64,000 nucleotides of DNA from Lewinella sp. 4G2. GTDB taxonomy: Bacteria > Bacteroidota > Bacteroidia > Chitinophagales > Saprospiraceae. Below are positions 42,784 through 51,489 of this stretch, in pieces (position 1 is the first letter of the stretch; every line of letters begins with the position of its first letter). The position numbers were made by a program, and so were the translations under genes. The notes under the pieces were generated by a model that saw only the letters and a list, made by a program, of their open reading frames with translations, was not told where the DNA came from and searched no databases. The DNA lies in the NCBI RefSeq assembly GCF_001625015.1, contig NZ_LVWJ02000014.1, positions 3,162,001-3,226,000 of the forward strand, written 5' to 3'.

Positions 42784-43505
42784 CAAGGTTGTAGTTGCAC
42801 CGCCAGGGCGGGGTAGAGCACCTCTTCCACCCAGCGGCCGTACTGGCTGGCTGACGGGTGAAGACCATCCGTGGCTACCAACGAAGGATCGTTCAAGCCC
42901 TCCCGGGAGATATCAGTGATGAAGTAGTTATTTACCCCGGCTGCATCCGTGATCTCTTTCGCCGCGGCGTTAAAACGGTCCACGCCCCGACTGATGTCTT
43001 CCCTTCCGTTACCAAACGGCGTAAAGGCATAGTCGGGGATTGATACTACAAACACCCTGTCGCTTTCACCCCCGGCCCGCTCAATGGCTTCTTGTAAAAG
43101 CTGCATAAATTCCATCCGGTATTCCTCCAAACTCCGGTTCTGAAATTGGTTGTTCACGCCGATGAGCAGGCTTACCAAATCATAGTTTTCTCGCAGATCA
43201 TCGCGCCCCTTTATTCCGCGAATGAGATCGCCCGTCGTCCATCCATTCACCGCAACGATGTCCAGTACGTTAGCTTCGGTGGGCCAGGTGACGACCCCCT
43301 CCGTCTCCAGCCGGCGTAGCAATTGGCGGGGCCACTGCCCTTCCTCCGCTACGGAAGTACCGACGGTGTAACTATCTCCCAGCGCGAGGTAGGTGAAGGG
43401 AGCATCCGGAGTTGGTTCGGGTGGGGTTGGGGTAGTCATTCCATCGTCGTCGTCAGCACAAGCCAGGGTGAAAAATAGCAAGCACAGGTAGCAAAGATTT
43501 TTCAT
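42783..43505 (-). CDS. SGNH/GDSL hydrolase lipoprotein
   Basis: 240 aa from the ATG at 43505. The signal peptide with lipobox reads FFTLACADDDD, predicting a lipid-anchored esterase. Block I is YLALGDSYTVGTSV (Ser nucleophile). The Gly/Asn blocks appear as VNGWTTGDLIRG and SLLIGVNNQF. The C-terminal block DGLHPSASQYG carries Asp and His. All catalytic residues are present, so it should be an active esterase or deacetylase of unknown substrate. Between residues 23 and 36 is a Thr/Pro-rich spacer (TTPTPPEPTPDAP). A one-mismatch copy of the dispersed element abuts the start codon (43507-43523). Confidence 0.9.
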   Translation of the reverse strand: MKNLCYLCLLFFTLACADDDDGMTTPTPPEPTPDAPFTYLALGDSYTVGTSVAEEGQWPRQLLRRLETEGVVTWPTEANVLDIVAVNGWTTGDLIRGIKGRDDLRENYDLVSLLIGVNNQFQNRSLEEYRMEFMQLLQEAIERAGGESDRVFVVSIPDYAFTPFGNGREDISRGVDRFNAAAKEITDAAGVNNYFITDISREGLNDPSLVATDGLHPSASQYGRWVEEVLYPALAVQLQP

Positions 43506-43602
43506 GGGCGCTGTCGCGGGTGCCGAGGTAAGGGCGAGTAATTTGTAGGACACGCCCAGTTGAAGTGATCCAGTTCAGCTTGGTCTCACCCACCATAAAA
43601 GG

Positions 43603-43824
43603 CTATTCCTGGACTAAGGTTTGGACAACAACCTTATGGGTGATCGCCCGCGTCGGACAAATTTCTTCGCACAACAGGCAGGCAATGTCGCAGGGGCGGT
43701 CCACTGCGATGGTATCGAAGGGGCTAATGAAGCCGGCCTCCTGCGGGCAGATGGCCACGCAGGCTCCACAGTTGATACAGGCGTTCCAGGATACGTCGAA
43801 TAGGACGGGTTCTTTTTGGCTCAT
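43603..43824 (-). CDS. 2[4Fe-4S] ferredoxin, partner of geranylgeranyl reductase
   Basis: 73 aa. The start ATG at 43824 overlaps the TGA of the upstream reductase (ATGA), so translation is coupled. Two cluster motifs are visible: CINCGACVAICP and, with an extra residue at the front, CDIACLLCEEICP. Each supplies cysteines for a [4Fe-4S] cluster, as in bacterial-type ferredoxins. Coupling to a flavin-dependent geranylgeranyl reductase suggests it delivers electrons to that enzyme. It ends the operon. Confidence 0.9.
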   Translation of the reverse strand: MSQKEPVLFDVSWNACINCGACVAICPQEAGFISPFDTIAVDRPCDIACLLCEEICPTRAITHKVVVQTLVQE

Positions 43825-44999
43825 ATCTTTTTGTATTCGGAGTTGGGGTCGAAGTAATCCGACATCGTTTCGTACAAATAGGCATCCCGGGTGGGGATAT
43901 CCTCGTGGTGGAAGACGGCCGTTTTCTTGCGGTAGAGCTTCCACATCTTGTCGCCGAGGGCTTCCAGCCAGGCGTCCTGGTAGCCCTTCATGTCCGCGGC
44001 AGTGAAGGAGTTGCCGCCCTTCGCTAGGTGATCAATCAGGAAGCGGGCGGCAATCTTCCCACCGTTGAGGGCCGTGTGGATGCCACCGCCGGTGATGGGG
44101 TTGACGTGCCGCGCAGCGTCGCCCACCAAGATCATATTGTCCGCGTACTGAGTTCGTAAAGGAGCCGCCAGCGGAACGCCGCCGCCCTGCACTTCCAGGA
44201 TCCGACTGTTGGCAAACCGGTCCTTAAAGAAGGACTGCTTGATGAACTTATCCAAGTGCCACTGCGCAGATTGCTTGGTCATGGTGGGGATCACTCCCAA
44301 TCCGATCTCCGCGTAGCCGTGGCCCTTCGGGAATACCCAGGCGTAGCCACCCGGTGCCCATTCGTGGCCGGTGATGATCTCGAGTAAGCCTTCGGTTTCT
44401 ACGTTGTCGACGATAAACTGCAGGCAACCCGCGAGCTCGGTGATCTTGATGTGGGTTTGCAACCCCGCCCACTTCCCGACCTGGCTCATCAATCCGTCAG
44501 CCCCGACGAGCACTTTGCAGGTAACGGCAATCTCTTCGTTGTACCGTTTTAGCTGAACGACGCAGCGGCCGTCGGGTAGGGGAGCGTAGCCTTTGGCCTC
44601 GGTCTTCAACCAGGTATCTACGCCGGCCCGTTCGGCCTGGGTCATGCAGTAGCGGTCGAAGCGGCGGCGGTCGACGACGTAGCCGAGGGGTTTCTTTCCC
44701 GGTTCCGGTCCGTATTCGTCCTCCTTCAGTTTGCGGTAATCGATCTTGGTGGCTTCGCCCACCTGGTTGTAGATGGCGAATCCGTAGATGGGTTCCAGGA
44801 TGTACTCTTCGTCGAGGGGCAGATTCACTTCTTCGAGGGCGTGGCGGCTGACGGCACCGGAGCACTGGATCGGGGCACCGAGCTCCTGTTTTTTGTCCAC
44901 CAGTAAGACGGAGAGACCTGCTTCCGCGGCGTAGCGGGCAACGGTGGCGCCGGCGGGTCCGGATCCGACGATCAACAGATCATATTCCAATGGGGTCAT
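43821..44999 (-). CDS. Geranylgeranyl reductase family flavoprotein
   Basis: 392 aa. An N-terminal FAD-binding GSGPAGATVARYAAEAG (residues 12-28) is followed by GAPIQCSGAVSRHAL, VDRRRFDRY and the family motif GGYAWVFPKGHGYAEIGLGV. NMILVGDAARHVNPITGGGI completes the FAD site, and the chain ends in a short hydrophilic tail. These enzymes hydrogenate isoprenoid double bonds of lipids or quinones. The neighbour is a coupled ferredoxin, so electrons probably come from it rather than NADPH. The substrate, perhaps menaquinone side chain or a carotenoid/phytyl chain, is not identifiable here. Confidence 0.9.
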   Translation of the reverse strand: MTPLEYDLLIVGSGPAGATVARYAAEAGLSVLLVDKKQELGAPIQCSGAVSRHALEEVNLPLDEEYILEPIYGFAIYNQVGEATKIDYRKLKEDEYGPEPGKKPLGYVVDRRRFDRYCMTQAERAGVDTWLKTEAKGYAPLPDGRCVVQLKRYNEEIAVTCKVLVGADGLMSQVGKWAGLQTHIKITELAGCLQFIVDNVETEGLLEIITGHEWAPGGYAWVFPKGHGYAEIGLGVIPTMTKQSAQWHLDKFIKQSFFKDRFANSRILEVQGGGVPLAAPLRTQYADNMILVGDAARHVNPITGGGIHTALNGGKIAARFLIDHLAKGGNSFTAADMKGYQDAWLEALGDKMWKLYRKKTAVFHHEDIPTRDAYLYETMSDYFDPNSEYKKI

Positions 45000-45071
45000 T
45001 CCTACGTGTTGGGTTGTCGCTCTGCATCAGGCGAGCAACTGGGTTGGCCGCTAATGTACCACCTTCCCCCT

Positions 45072-45088
45072 GCACCTGCGTCAGCGCC
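45072..45088 (+). repeat. Dispersed 17-bp element, copy 7 (intergenic)
   Basis: Exact GCACCTGCGTCAGCGCC in the divergent gap between the geranylgeranyl reductase gene (start 44999) and msrA (start 45169). No frame through it is coding. Confidence 0.85.
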
Positions 45089-45168
45089 CGAATAAATAGG
45101 CGCCGGTTACTAACTCGCGGTGGGCGAACTAATTCTGGCCACAGCGATTTACTTGAAAAAGAAAATCA

Positions 45169-45750
45169 ATGGCACATTTTGCGGAAGTTGTAACCGATGT
45201 AACGAATACCCCGACCCACGAAACGATCATCCTCGGCGGCGGCTGTTTCTGGTGCGTAGAGGCGGTCTTCGTAGAATTGAAGGGCATCAAGCGCGTGGTA
45301 AATGGTTACGAGGGCGGAAAGGAAGCCACGGCTAACTACGAAGCCGTGTGCTCTAAAAGTACTGATCACGTGGAAGTTGTACTAGTTGACTTCGACCCGA
45401 CTATAATCTCTGCGAAGGAAGTATTAGAAGTGTTTTTTGCCACTCACGACCCCACGACGCCCAACCAACAGGGTAATGATCGCGGGCCGCAATACCGGAG
45501 CGCTGTTTTCTATACCACTGAAGAACAGCGGGAACTAACGGAAACCATCATGAAAAACACGGTACCGGGCCTGTACGGTAAGCCGGCCGTGACCGAGGTG
45601 GCGCCCCACACGACCTTCTACGCCGCAGAAGCTTACCACCAGGATTACTACCGCAAAGTTGGCGCCCGGAATAGCTATTGTAGCTTTGTGATCACGCCGA
45701 AGGTGGGTAAGTTTCGGAAGCAATTTTCTCATTTGCGGAAGGGAGCGTAG
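45169..45750 (+). CDS. msrA: Peptide methionine (S)-S-oxide reductase
   Basis: 193 aa. It repairs oxidised methionine in proteins. The catalytic Cys26 lies in GGGCFWCVEAVF, followed by the family GYEGG (normally GYAGG), CSKSTDHVEVVLVDFDP, and FFATHDPTTPNQQGNDRGPQYRS-type segments. YAAEAYHQDYYRK near the end is also conserved. The N-terminal 17 residues before the conserved core are short and lack a signal peptide, so it is cytosolic. Recycling cysteines are not obvious at the C-terminus. Confidence 0.95.
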   Translation: MAHFAEVVTDVTNTPTHETIILGGGCFWCVEAVFVELKGIKRVVNGYEGGKEATANYEAVCSKSTDHVEVVLVDFDPTIISAKEVLEVFFATHDPTTPNQQGNDRGPQYRSAVFYTTEEQRELTETIMKNTVPGLYGKPAVTEVAPHTTFYAAEAYHQDYYRKVGARNSYCSFVITPKVGKFRKQFSHLRKGA

Positions 45751-45791
45751 GGCGCAAAGCGCTGATTTCGACTATAGAATAAAACGTAGTG

Positions 45792-46817
45792 ATGCCCGGC
45801 ATTAACCTAATCTCCGATACCGCCACCAAACCAACAAAAGCCATGCTCGCCGCAATGATGGCGGCCGAAGTGGGCGACGACGTATTCGGACAAGACCCCA
45901 CCGTAAACCGGCTCGAAGCGACGGCCGCCGAACGGTTTGGCATGGAGGCGGCACTGCTTTGCCCGTCCGGAACGATGACGAATCAGCTCGCCATTAAGTG
46001 CCATACCCGGGCCTTGGACGAGGTGATTTGCGAAGAGAAATCACACATCTACCAGTACGAAGCCGGGGTGTACAGTCTGCTTTCGAGCGTAAGCGTGAAT
46101 CTGATCAAAGGGGAACGGGGGAAGATCAGCCCCGGGCAAATTTCCGCCGCGGTGAAGGACCACCAGGACTGGTTACCGATCTCCAAACTAGCTGTGCTGG
46201 AAAACACCTGTAACAAGGGTGGTGGCTCCATTTATACCATCGCACAAGCTCGGGAGTTAGCCGAGGAAGCCCGCCGCCACGACCTGGCCGTTCACCTCGA
46301 CGGCGCGCGCCTTTTCAACGCCCTGGTGGAGACCGGCGAATCGTGCACGGATTGGGGAGCTACCTTTGATACCATTAGTATCTGCCTTAGTAAAGGATTG
46401 GGGGCGCCAGTGGGCAGTTTGCTACTGGGTGATAAAGATTTGATCAAACGGGCCCGCCGTTTCCGCAAGGCGATCGGAGGCGGAATGCGGCAGGCGGGCT
46501 ACCTGGCCGCCGCTGGTCTGTATGCTTTGGAACACCACGTTGACCGGCTGAAAGAGGATAATGACCGAGCCAAACGATTGGGCGCAACCCTGAGCGAGTT
46601 GCCCTTCGTGGCCGGAGTAGAACCGGTGGAAAGCAACATCTGCATCTTCCACCTGGCTGGTGAGCGAAAGGCGGCGGACTTCCTCAAAGTGCTGGCGGAC
46701 AAGGGAATACAGGCCGTGCCCTTTGGGCCACAGACCATCCGTTTCACCACGCACCTGGGCGTTAGCGATGAGGACATTACTCAAGTAATCTCTACCCTGG
46801 AAGAACTGGAATACTAA
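45792..46817 (+). CDS. ltaE: Low-specificity L-threonine aldolase family protein
   Basis: 341 aa from the ATG at 45792 (an in-frame GTG precedes it). A PLP-dependent fold-type I enzyme that splits threonine or allo-threonine to glycine and acetaldehyde. It opens with INLISDTATKPTKAMLAAM, has VGDDVFGQDPTVNRLE, CPSGTMTNQLAIKCH, LDGARLFNAL and the PLP lysine in CLSKGLGAPVGS (Lys201). All match the family. The stop codon overlaps by 4 bp the stop of the convergent gene ending at 46814. It lies 41 bp after msrA and may be cotranscribed. Confidence 0.93.
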   Translation: MPGINLISDTATKPTKAMLAAMMAAEVGDDVFGQDPTVNRLEATAAERFGMEAALLCPSGTMTNQLAIKCHTRALDEVICEEKSHIYQYEAGVYSLLSSVSVNLIKGERGKISPGQISAAVKDHQDWLPISKLAVLENTCNKGGGSIYTIAQARELAEEARRHDLAVHLDGARLFNALVETGESCTDWGATFDTISICLSKGLGAPVGSLLLGDKDLIKRARRFRKAIGGGMRQAGYLAAAGLYALEHHVDRLKEDNDRAKRLGATLSELPFVAGVEPVESNICIFHLAGERKAADFLKVLADKGIQAVPFGPQTIRFTTHLGVSDEDITQVISTLEELEY

Positions 46818-47524
46818 CCGTATTTGATCTTGTGAGCGAGTGCATCCAGCATCTTCTGGTGGCGGCCCATATCGAATACCGTTTCCTTCAGGTTGCTGTC
46901 GACGACCAGCTCAACGCGGGTTTTTCCCTGTGGCAACGGTGTGATCCACAGCAGAATCTGTTCCCCAAAGCGGGCGTGGGAATTGCCGGCCGTCATTGCC
47001 TTTAAGGTTCCGCCCTCCCGGTCACCTCGTTCGATCTCGACGTTCTGGGCCCGCAGCGCCTGGACGCAGCGGTGGTAAGTCGCGCCGTAGGATTTGTCCG
47101 TTTCGACGGTGGTCCGCTTGGCCGACGGGCTACCCTGATAACCGATGGTTCCGGTAAATCCCTTCGCTTCCTCACTGTGGGCCGCCGGTTCTGGTTCCGG
47201 GTCTTTTTCGCGGTCCTTAAACTCGGGATCTAACTCCCGACCGAGGATGTCGGCGATGGAGCGGGGTTTCTCCACGATGGGGATGCGACTCAGTAGTAAC
47301 TGCAATTGCTTGACGAGCGCATCGTTCTCGTTGCGAATTTCCAGCGGTGTATAGTCGCCCCGGCGCTTGCCCTGAAAGTGCTCGTACTGCCCGGTAAGCT
47401 TGGCCAGTTTCTCCCGATCGGCGGTAGCAGTCTCCGCAATGAGTGGCTCAATCAGTTCAATGGCGGGGCCAATGCGGTAGGCGCTGAGGTGCTGGTGGAT
47501 GGTTTGCTTTTGCTGGCTGGTCAT
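46814..47524 (-). CDS. Protein with EAD11-like N-terminal helical domain and unknown C-terminal domain
   Basis: 236 aa. The first 70 or so residues (AYRIGPAIELIEPLIAE, LTGQYEHFQGKRRGDYTPLE, NDALVKQLQLLLSRI) resemble an effector-associated domain (EAD11 type), the short death-like adaptor helices found in bacterial conflict and signalling proteins. A charged linker (about residues 90-120) joins an alpha/beta C-terminal domain of about 110 residues (GATYHRCVQALRAQNVEIER, GEQILLWITPLPQGKTRVEL). This may be a helix-grip or DUF1499-like fold, and I cannot name its family. No NTPase, nuclease or other EAD partner is adjacent. It converges on the threonine aldolase gene. Confidence 0.6.
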   Translation of the reverse strand: MTSQQKQTIHQHLSAYRIGPAIELIEPLIAETATADREKLAKLTGQYEHFQGKRRGDYTPLEIRNENDALVKQLQLLLSRIPIVEKPRSIADILGRELDPEFKDREKDPEPEPAAHSEEAKGFTGTIGYQGSPSAKRTTVETDKSYGATYHRCVQALRAQNVEIERGDREGGTLKAMTAGNSHARFGEQILLWITPLPQGKTRVELVVDSNLKETVFDMGRHQKMLDALAHKIKYG

Positions 47525-47632
47525 GATGGTTGGGAACTATTCGGTCACGCTCAAGATAAGCCTAAGCCAAAGAATAGTCGGTCTACAAGCACATCTTCCT
47601 ACTCCTATGACTACCTCAGATCAGGACAAGCA

Positions 47633-48538
47633 TCACACTGCCACCGGAGCTCGAATCCCCGGCGCGGGATCGTAACCTTCCAGGATAATGTCGTCAAACT
47701 CAATCTCGAAAATGCCGGGGGCACCGTCGCGGAAGGAGATGGTAGGTAGCGTTTTTGGCTCCCGACTGAGTTGCAGCGCTGTTTGCTCGAAGTGGTTGTT
47801 GTAGAGATGGGCGTCGCCCAGGGTGTGGACGAATTCACCCACTTCGTAACCGCACTCGCGAGCAACGAGGTGAATCAGCAGCGAATAGGTAGCGATGTTA
47901 AAAGGAACACCTAAGAACGTATCCGCCGAGCGTTGGTAGAGCTGGCAACTGAGCTTGCCTTCCGCCACGTAAAACTGGAAGAGGGTGTGACAGGGAGGAA
48001 GGCCGGCTTTCGCCATCTCGGGAATGTCTTCCGGGTTCCAGGCGGTGACGATGTGGCGGCGGCTGTTCGGATTTTGCTTGAGTGATTCGATGACGCCCTT
48101 CAACTGGTCGACGCCATTGAAGTTACGCCACTGCTTTCCGTAGACGGGGCCGAGCTCCCCCCACTTGGCGGCAAACTCATTGTCCTCGATCACGCGTTGT
48201 ACGAAGCTTTTCATCTCCGTTTTCCAAGCATCGGAGTACTTAGGGAATTGCTCTTCTAAACCGTTCTCCTGCAGGTAATACTGAAAGGGCCACTCATTCC
48301 AGATCCGGACGCCGTGCTTGACGAGGTACTGCAAGTTGGTATCGCCGCGGATGAACCACAGTAATTCGTGGACGACGCTTTTCCAGTGGACTTTCTTCGT
48401 AGTGAGTAGCGGAAATCCCTGCGCCAAATCAAAACGCATCTGGTAGCCGAAGACGGATTTGGTGCCCGTTCCGGTGCGGTCGCCCTTTTCTACGCCGTTG
48501 TCCAGGATGTGTTGCAGGAGATCTTGATAGACTTTCAT
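47633..48538 (-). CDS. thyA: Thymidylate synthase
   Basis: 301 aa, longer than the 264-aa E. coli enzyme and close to versions with a mid-protein insertion. It methylates dUMP to dTMP with methylenetetrahydrofolate. Motifs: [39 protein letters not shown] (catalytic Cys), [17 protein letters not shown] and the terminal IRAPVAV. The insertion ([20 protein letters not shown]) lies after VRIWNEW. The 275 bp upstream, shared with the divergent SDR gene, shows no recognisable riboswitch. Confidence 0.96.
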   Translation of the reverse strand: MKVYQDLLQHILDNGVEKGDRTGTGTKSVFGYQMRFDLAQGFPLLTTKKVHWKSVVHELLWFIRGDTNLQYLVKHGVRIWNEWPFQYYLQENGLEEQFPKYSDAWKTEMKSFVQRVIEDNEFAAKWGELGPVYGKQWRNFNGVDQLKGVIESLKQNPNSRRHIVTAWNPEDIPEMAKAGLPPCHTLFQFYVAEGKLSCQLYQRSADTFLGVPFNIATYSLLIHLVARECGYEVGEFVHTLGDAHLYNNHFEQTALQLSREPKTLPTISFRDGAPGIFEIEFDDIILEGYDPAPGIRAPVAV

Positions 48539-48813
48539 GGGTGGAGATTTCGGTAGGCTGGATTCTGGACAACTTCTTGTTAGAAATTGTGGCCCGCGTC
48601 CGGCATCGAAGAAAGGGCCGCAAAGCTAAGTGATTCCTAACGTTAGTGACGATCCACAGGCGCGACCGTCTCACGTGTAGGTACAACAAACAAAACGTTC
48701 ACGCAACCCAAATTGTAGTTGGCCACTTTTAGATGGCGTAACGAGCGGAGACGTACCCACGGAATTTGACGCGGCCGCTTCTATTTCAAGTTTCATTTTA
48801 GTCCAAACCAAGC

Positions 48814-49680
48814 ATGAACTATCAACCTTTTATCGGCAAGACTGCCATCATCACCGGTGCGGGTGAGGGTATCGGTTTTGCCATCGCCCAGCACCTCATG
48901 AATGAGGGCGCTAACGTTGTGATCAACGACATTAACCCGGACGCCATCGACAAAGCTTTAGCCAAGCTGAACGACGGCCACCACGACAACGTCGCTTACG
49001 GCATGCCCGGTGACGCCGGCAACGTAGAATTCATCCGTACAATGGTTGAATTCGCCGACAGCATCGAGGATAGCAATCTGGAAATGATCGTCCCTAACGC
49101 CGGCCTCACGGAGTTCGGTGACTTCTTTGAGTTTAATCCCGACAGCTTCCAGAAAGTCGTTGACCTTAACCTTCGCGGTACCTTTTTCCTGTGCCAGATC
49201 GGCGCGGCGAAGATGCGCGACAACGGCAGCCAGGGTAACATCGTACTCATCGGCAGCAACGTCGGTGAGCGGGCTTACCTCAACCTGGCCGCTTACGGCA
49301 TGAGCAAGGCTGCCATTTCGATGCTGGCCAAGCAACTCACACTTCCCCTCGGTCCCCTGGGCATCAGCATCAACTGTGTCTCTCCGGGCGCCACGCTCAC
49401 GGAGCGGACGGCCGCCGAAGTGGAGGATTACGCCGGCACCTGGGCCATCCTCAACCCCAACGGACGGGTCGGTACGACGGACGACGTGGCGCACGCCGTG
49501 TCTTTCCTCCTCAGCCCGCAGTCTCGCCACATCACTGGCCAGACTCTCCTGGTTGACGGTGGCTGGACGGCTTACGGACCTTCCCCGTACACGGCGGAGA
49601 AGATCAAGAACGCCAACCCGAGCTCAAAGAATACCACTAAGAATGGTGCACGAAAGGTCAGCATAGAGACTGGAAAATAG
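48814..49680 (+). CDS. Short-chain dehydrogenase/reductase
   Basis: 288 aa SDR. The cofactor loop is TGAGEGIGFAIAQ near the N-terminus, followed by VVINDINPDAIDKAL (Asp after the second strand favours NAD). NAGL, the Ser-rich VLIGSNVG, and the catalytic YGMSKAAIS are present, then ISINCVSPGATLTERT and GQTLLVDGGW. The family covers many alcohol, sugar and keto-acid substrates, and this one is not identifiable. It stands alone, divergent from thyA and followed by a strong terminator. It has a basic C-terminal tail. Confidence 0.9.
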   Translation: MNYQPFIGKTAIITGAGEGIGFAIAQHLMNEGANVVINDINPDAIDKALAKLNDGHHDNVAYGMPGDAGNVEFIRTMVEFADSIEDSNLEMIVPNAGLTEFGDFFEFNPDSFQKVVDLNLRGTFFLCQIGAAKMRDNGSQGNIVLIGSNVGERAYLNLAAYGMSKAAISMLAKQLTLPLGPLGISINCVSPGATLTERTAAEVEDYAGTWAILNPNGRVGTTDDVAHAVSFLLSPQSRHITGQTLLVDGGWTAYGPSPYTAEKIKNANPSSKNTTKNGARKVSIETGK

Positions 49681-49724
49681 TCCGCTCGCGACCTTAAGCT
49701 ACCTCGGCCAGCTGGTTGAGTGCG

Positions 49725-49771
49725 AAGGCGTGGTTCCCAACCGTTGTGGTGGGAGCCACGCCTTTCTTTTT
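49725..49771 (+). terminator. Intrinsic terminator after the SDR gene
   Basis: A 15-bp stem (49725-49739 with 49750-49764, one G-U) with a 10-nt loop is followed by TCTTTTTG. It lies 45 bp after the SDR stop codon. Confidence 0.88.
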
Positions 49772-49846
49772 GTCCGCAGGTGATGTGGTTGGAGAGATTT
49801 GTTGGTGGAGCCTATTTAATCCATCTCCCAAACTATCTTGCGGACT

Positions 49847-51151
49847 ATGAAAAATCTCGCCCTCCACTGGAAGATCCTCATCGGCATGGCTGCCGGCATC
49901 CTGTTCGGTATCGTTGCCAATAAATTTGGCTGGGCGGAATTTGTCGGCGATTGGATCAAGCCCTTCGGGACGATCTTCATCAATAGCCTCAAACTCATCG
50001 CCATCCCACTGATCGTCGCGAGTTTGATCAAGGGCATTACGGACCTTAAAGACATCTCCAAACTCTCCGCCATGGGTGGCCGGACCATTGCTATTTACGT
50101 AGCAACGACGGTGGTGGCAATCGTCATCGGCCTCGGGGTGGTGAACCTGGTTAAGCCGGGCGCATCTATCGATCAGGGCACCCGCGATTCCCTGCTCGCC
50201 GATTACGCTGCGGATGCCGGCAAACGCATTGCGGCCGCTGAGGGGCAATCCGCCGCCGGACCGCTGCAGGCTTTGGTTGATTTGGTGCCTGATAATATCG
50301 TCGGCGCCGCTTCCAGCAATGGCAATATGCTCCAGGTCATCTTTTTCGTCATCTGCTTCGGCATCGGTCTGGTCCTGATCGCTCCCGAAAAGGCCAAACC
50401 GGTCAAAGATTTCTTCGACGGGGTGAATGACGTGGTCCTCAAACTCATCGATCTGATTATGATTGCGGCCCCGTACGGCGTTTTCGCGCTCCTGGCTGCC
50501 TTAGTGGTGGAGTCGCCTTCGCAAGCCCTATTCATTGCGCTCATTAAGTACAGCCTGTGCGTACTGGCGGGCCTGGCGGTGATGATTTTCATCGTTTATC
50601 CCGTGCTGGTGGTGACCTTTACGGGCCGCAGTTACGGTTCTTTCTTCGCGGGTATGAGCCCGGCGCAACTGTTGGCCTTCTCGACCAGCTCATCCGCCGC
50701 CACCCTGCCGGTTACGATGGAGCGCGTCGAAGAGCACCTCGGGGTAGATGAGGAGGTAACGAGTTTTGTTCTCCCCATCGGCGCCACCATCAATATGGAT
50801 GGCACCAGTCTATACCAGGCCGTTGCCGCAGTCTTCATCGCCCAGGCCTACGGGATGGAGCTGGGTCTCGGTGCCCAGTTGGGTATCATCACAACGGCGC
50901 TGGCGGCGTCCATCGGCTCCGCTGCCGTCCCCGGTGCGGGGATGGTGATGTTGGTCATCGTCCTCGGCCAGGCGGGTATCCCCGAAGCGGGCCTCGCCCT
51001 CATATTCGCCGTTGACCGCCCGCTGGATATGTGTCGCACCGTCGCTAACGTGACGGGGGATGCTACGGTGGCGATGCTGGTGGGTAAATCGGTTGGGAAG
51101 TTGGGGGAGCCGGTGGAACGGCGGTTGGATGATCATTATGGGGTGGGGTGA
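49847..51151 (+). CDS. Dicarboxylate/amino acid:cation symporter (DAACS/SDF family)
   Basis: 434 aa from the ATG at 49847. It carries the family signature STSSSAATLPVTMERVEEH and the later INMDGTSLYQAVAAVFIAQAYG plus PGAGMVMLVIVLG hairpin, which form the substrate and Na+/H+ sites of glutamate/C4-dicarboxylate transporters. Eight membrane segments and re-entrant loops fit. The loop PGASIDQGTRDSLLADYAADAGK is extended. It could carry glutamate, aspartate or C4-dicarboxylates. A hairpin at 51176-51212 follows the stop. Confidence 0.93.
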   Translation: MKNLALHWKILIGMAAGILFGIVANKFGWAEFVGDWIKPFGTIFINSLKLIAIPLIVASLIKGITDLKDISKLSAMGGRTIAIYVATTVVAIVIGLGVVNLVKPGASIDQGTRDSLLADYAADAGKRIAAAEGQSAAGPLQALVDLVPDNIVGAASSNGNMLQVIFFVICFGIGLVLIAPEKAKPVKDFFDGVNDVVLKLIDLIMIAAPYGVFALLAALVVESPSQALFIALIKYSLCVLAGLAVMIFIVYPVLVVTFTGRSYGSFFAGMSPAQLLAFSTSSSAATLPVTMERVEEHLGVDEEVTSFVLPIGATINMDGTSLYQAVAAVFIAQAYGMELGLGAQLGIITTALAASIGSAAVPGAGMVMLVIVLGQAGIPEAGLALIFAVDRPLDMCRTVANVTGDATVAMLVGKSVGKLGEPVERRLDDHYGVG

Positions 51152-51175
51152 TTGATTCTTTGGTAGACACGAAAA

Positions 51176-51236
51176 CCCAGGGTCGCATCGGCTACGCCTC
51201 TTTGACCCTGGGCTAGTGGGGACCCCTTTAGGGTCC
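51176..51236 (+). terminator. Two hairpins after the symporter gene
   Basis: CCCAGGGTC (51176-51184) pairs with GACCCTGGG (51204-51212) around a 19-nt loop. A second palindrome GGACCC-CTTTA-GGGTCC occupies 51220-51236, related to the ACC-TTTA-GGT palindromes at 7609 and 12775. There is no T-run, so this may instead be a repeat. Confidence 0.45.
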
Positions 51237-51348
51237 AACGATGGAAGGATAGAAGACTCGGGATCTCTAGAGACAAAGCAGCGCCGCAGGCCTCTCCATC
51301 TCTCCAACCTCCCCAACTCCTGCGAAATAAATCCCGCGAGTAGCAGGG

Positions 51349-51365
51349 GGCGCTGCCGCAGGTGC
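51349..51365 (-). repeat. Dispersed 17-bp element, copy 8 (intergenic)
   Basis: The minus strand reads GCACCTGCGGCAGCGCC exactly. It is upstream of the flavin disulfide reductase gene and outside any supported frame. The flank ATTGTTTG matches the copy at 38431. Confidence 0.85.
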
Positions 51366-51489
51366 CAAACAATAGGCAAGCAATCAGTATCGGCCAAAAT
51401 CGCATGTGGCAACTGTCGCCAACGGACGGAGCACCAACGGAAAGAGTAAACCTTCACCAAGGGAAAACCTTCTACCCAAAAACCAACCC

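Noticed and set aside
46814-47524. A defence island around the EAD-like protein
   Set aside because: The neighbours (threonine aldolase, thyA, SDR) are housekeeping genes, with no nuclease, NTPase or toxin next to it.
51406-51489. Longer GTG start for the disulfide reductase
   Set aside because: The extra 28 residues are low complexity, have no counterpart in the family, and overlap an intergenic-looking region close to a dispersed element copy.
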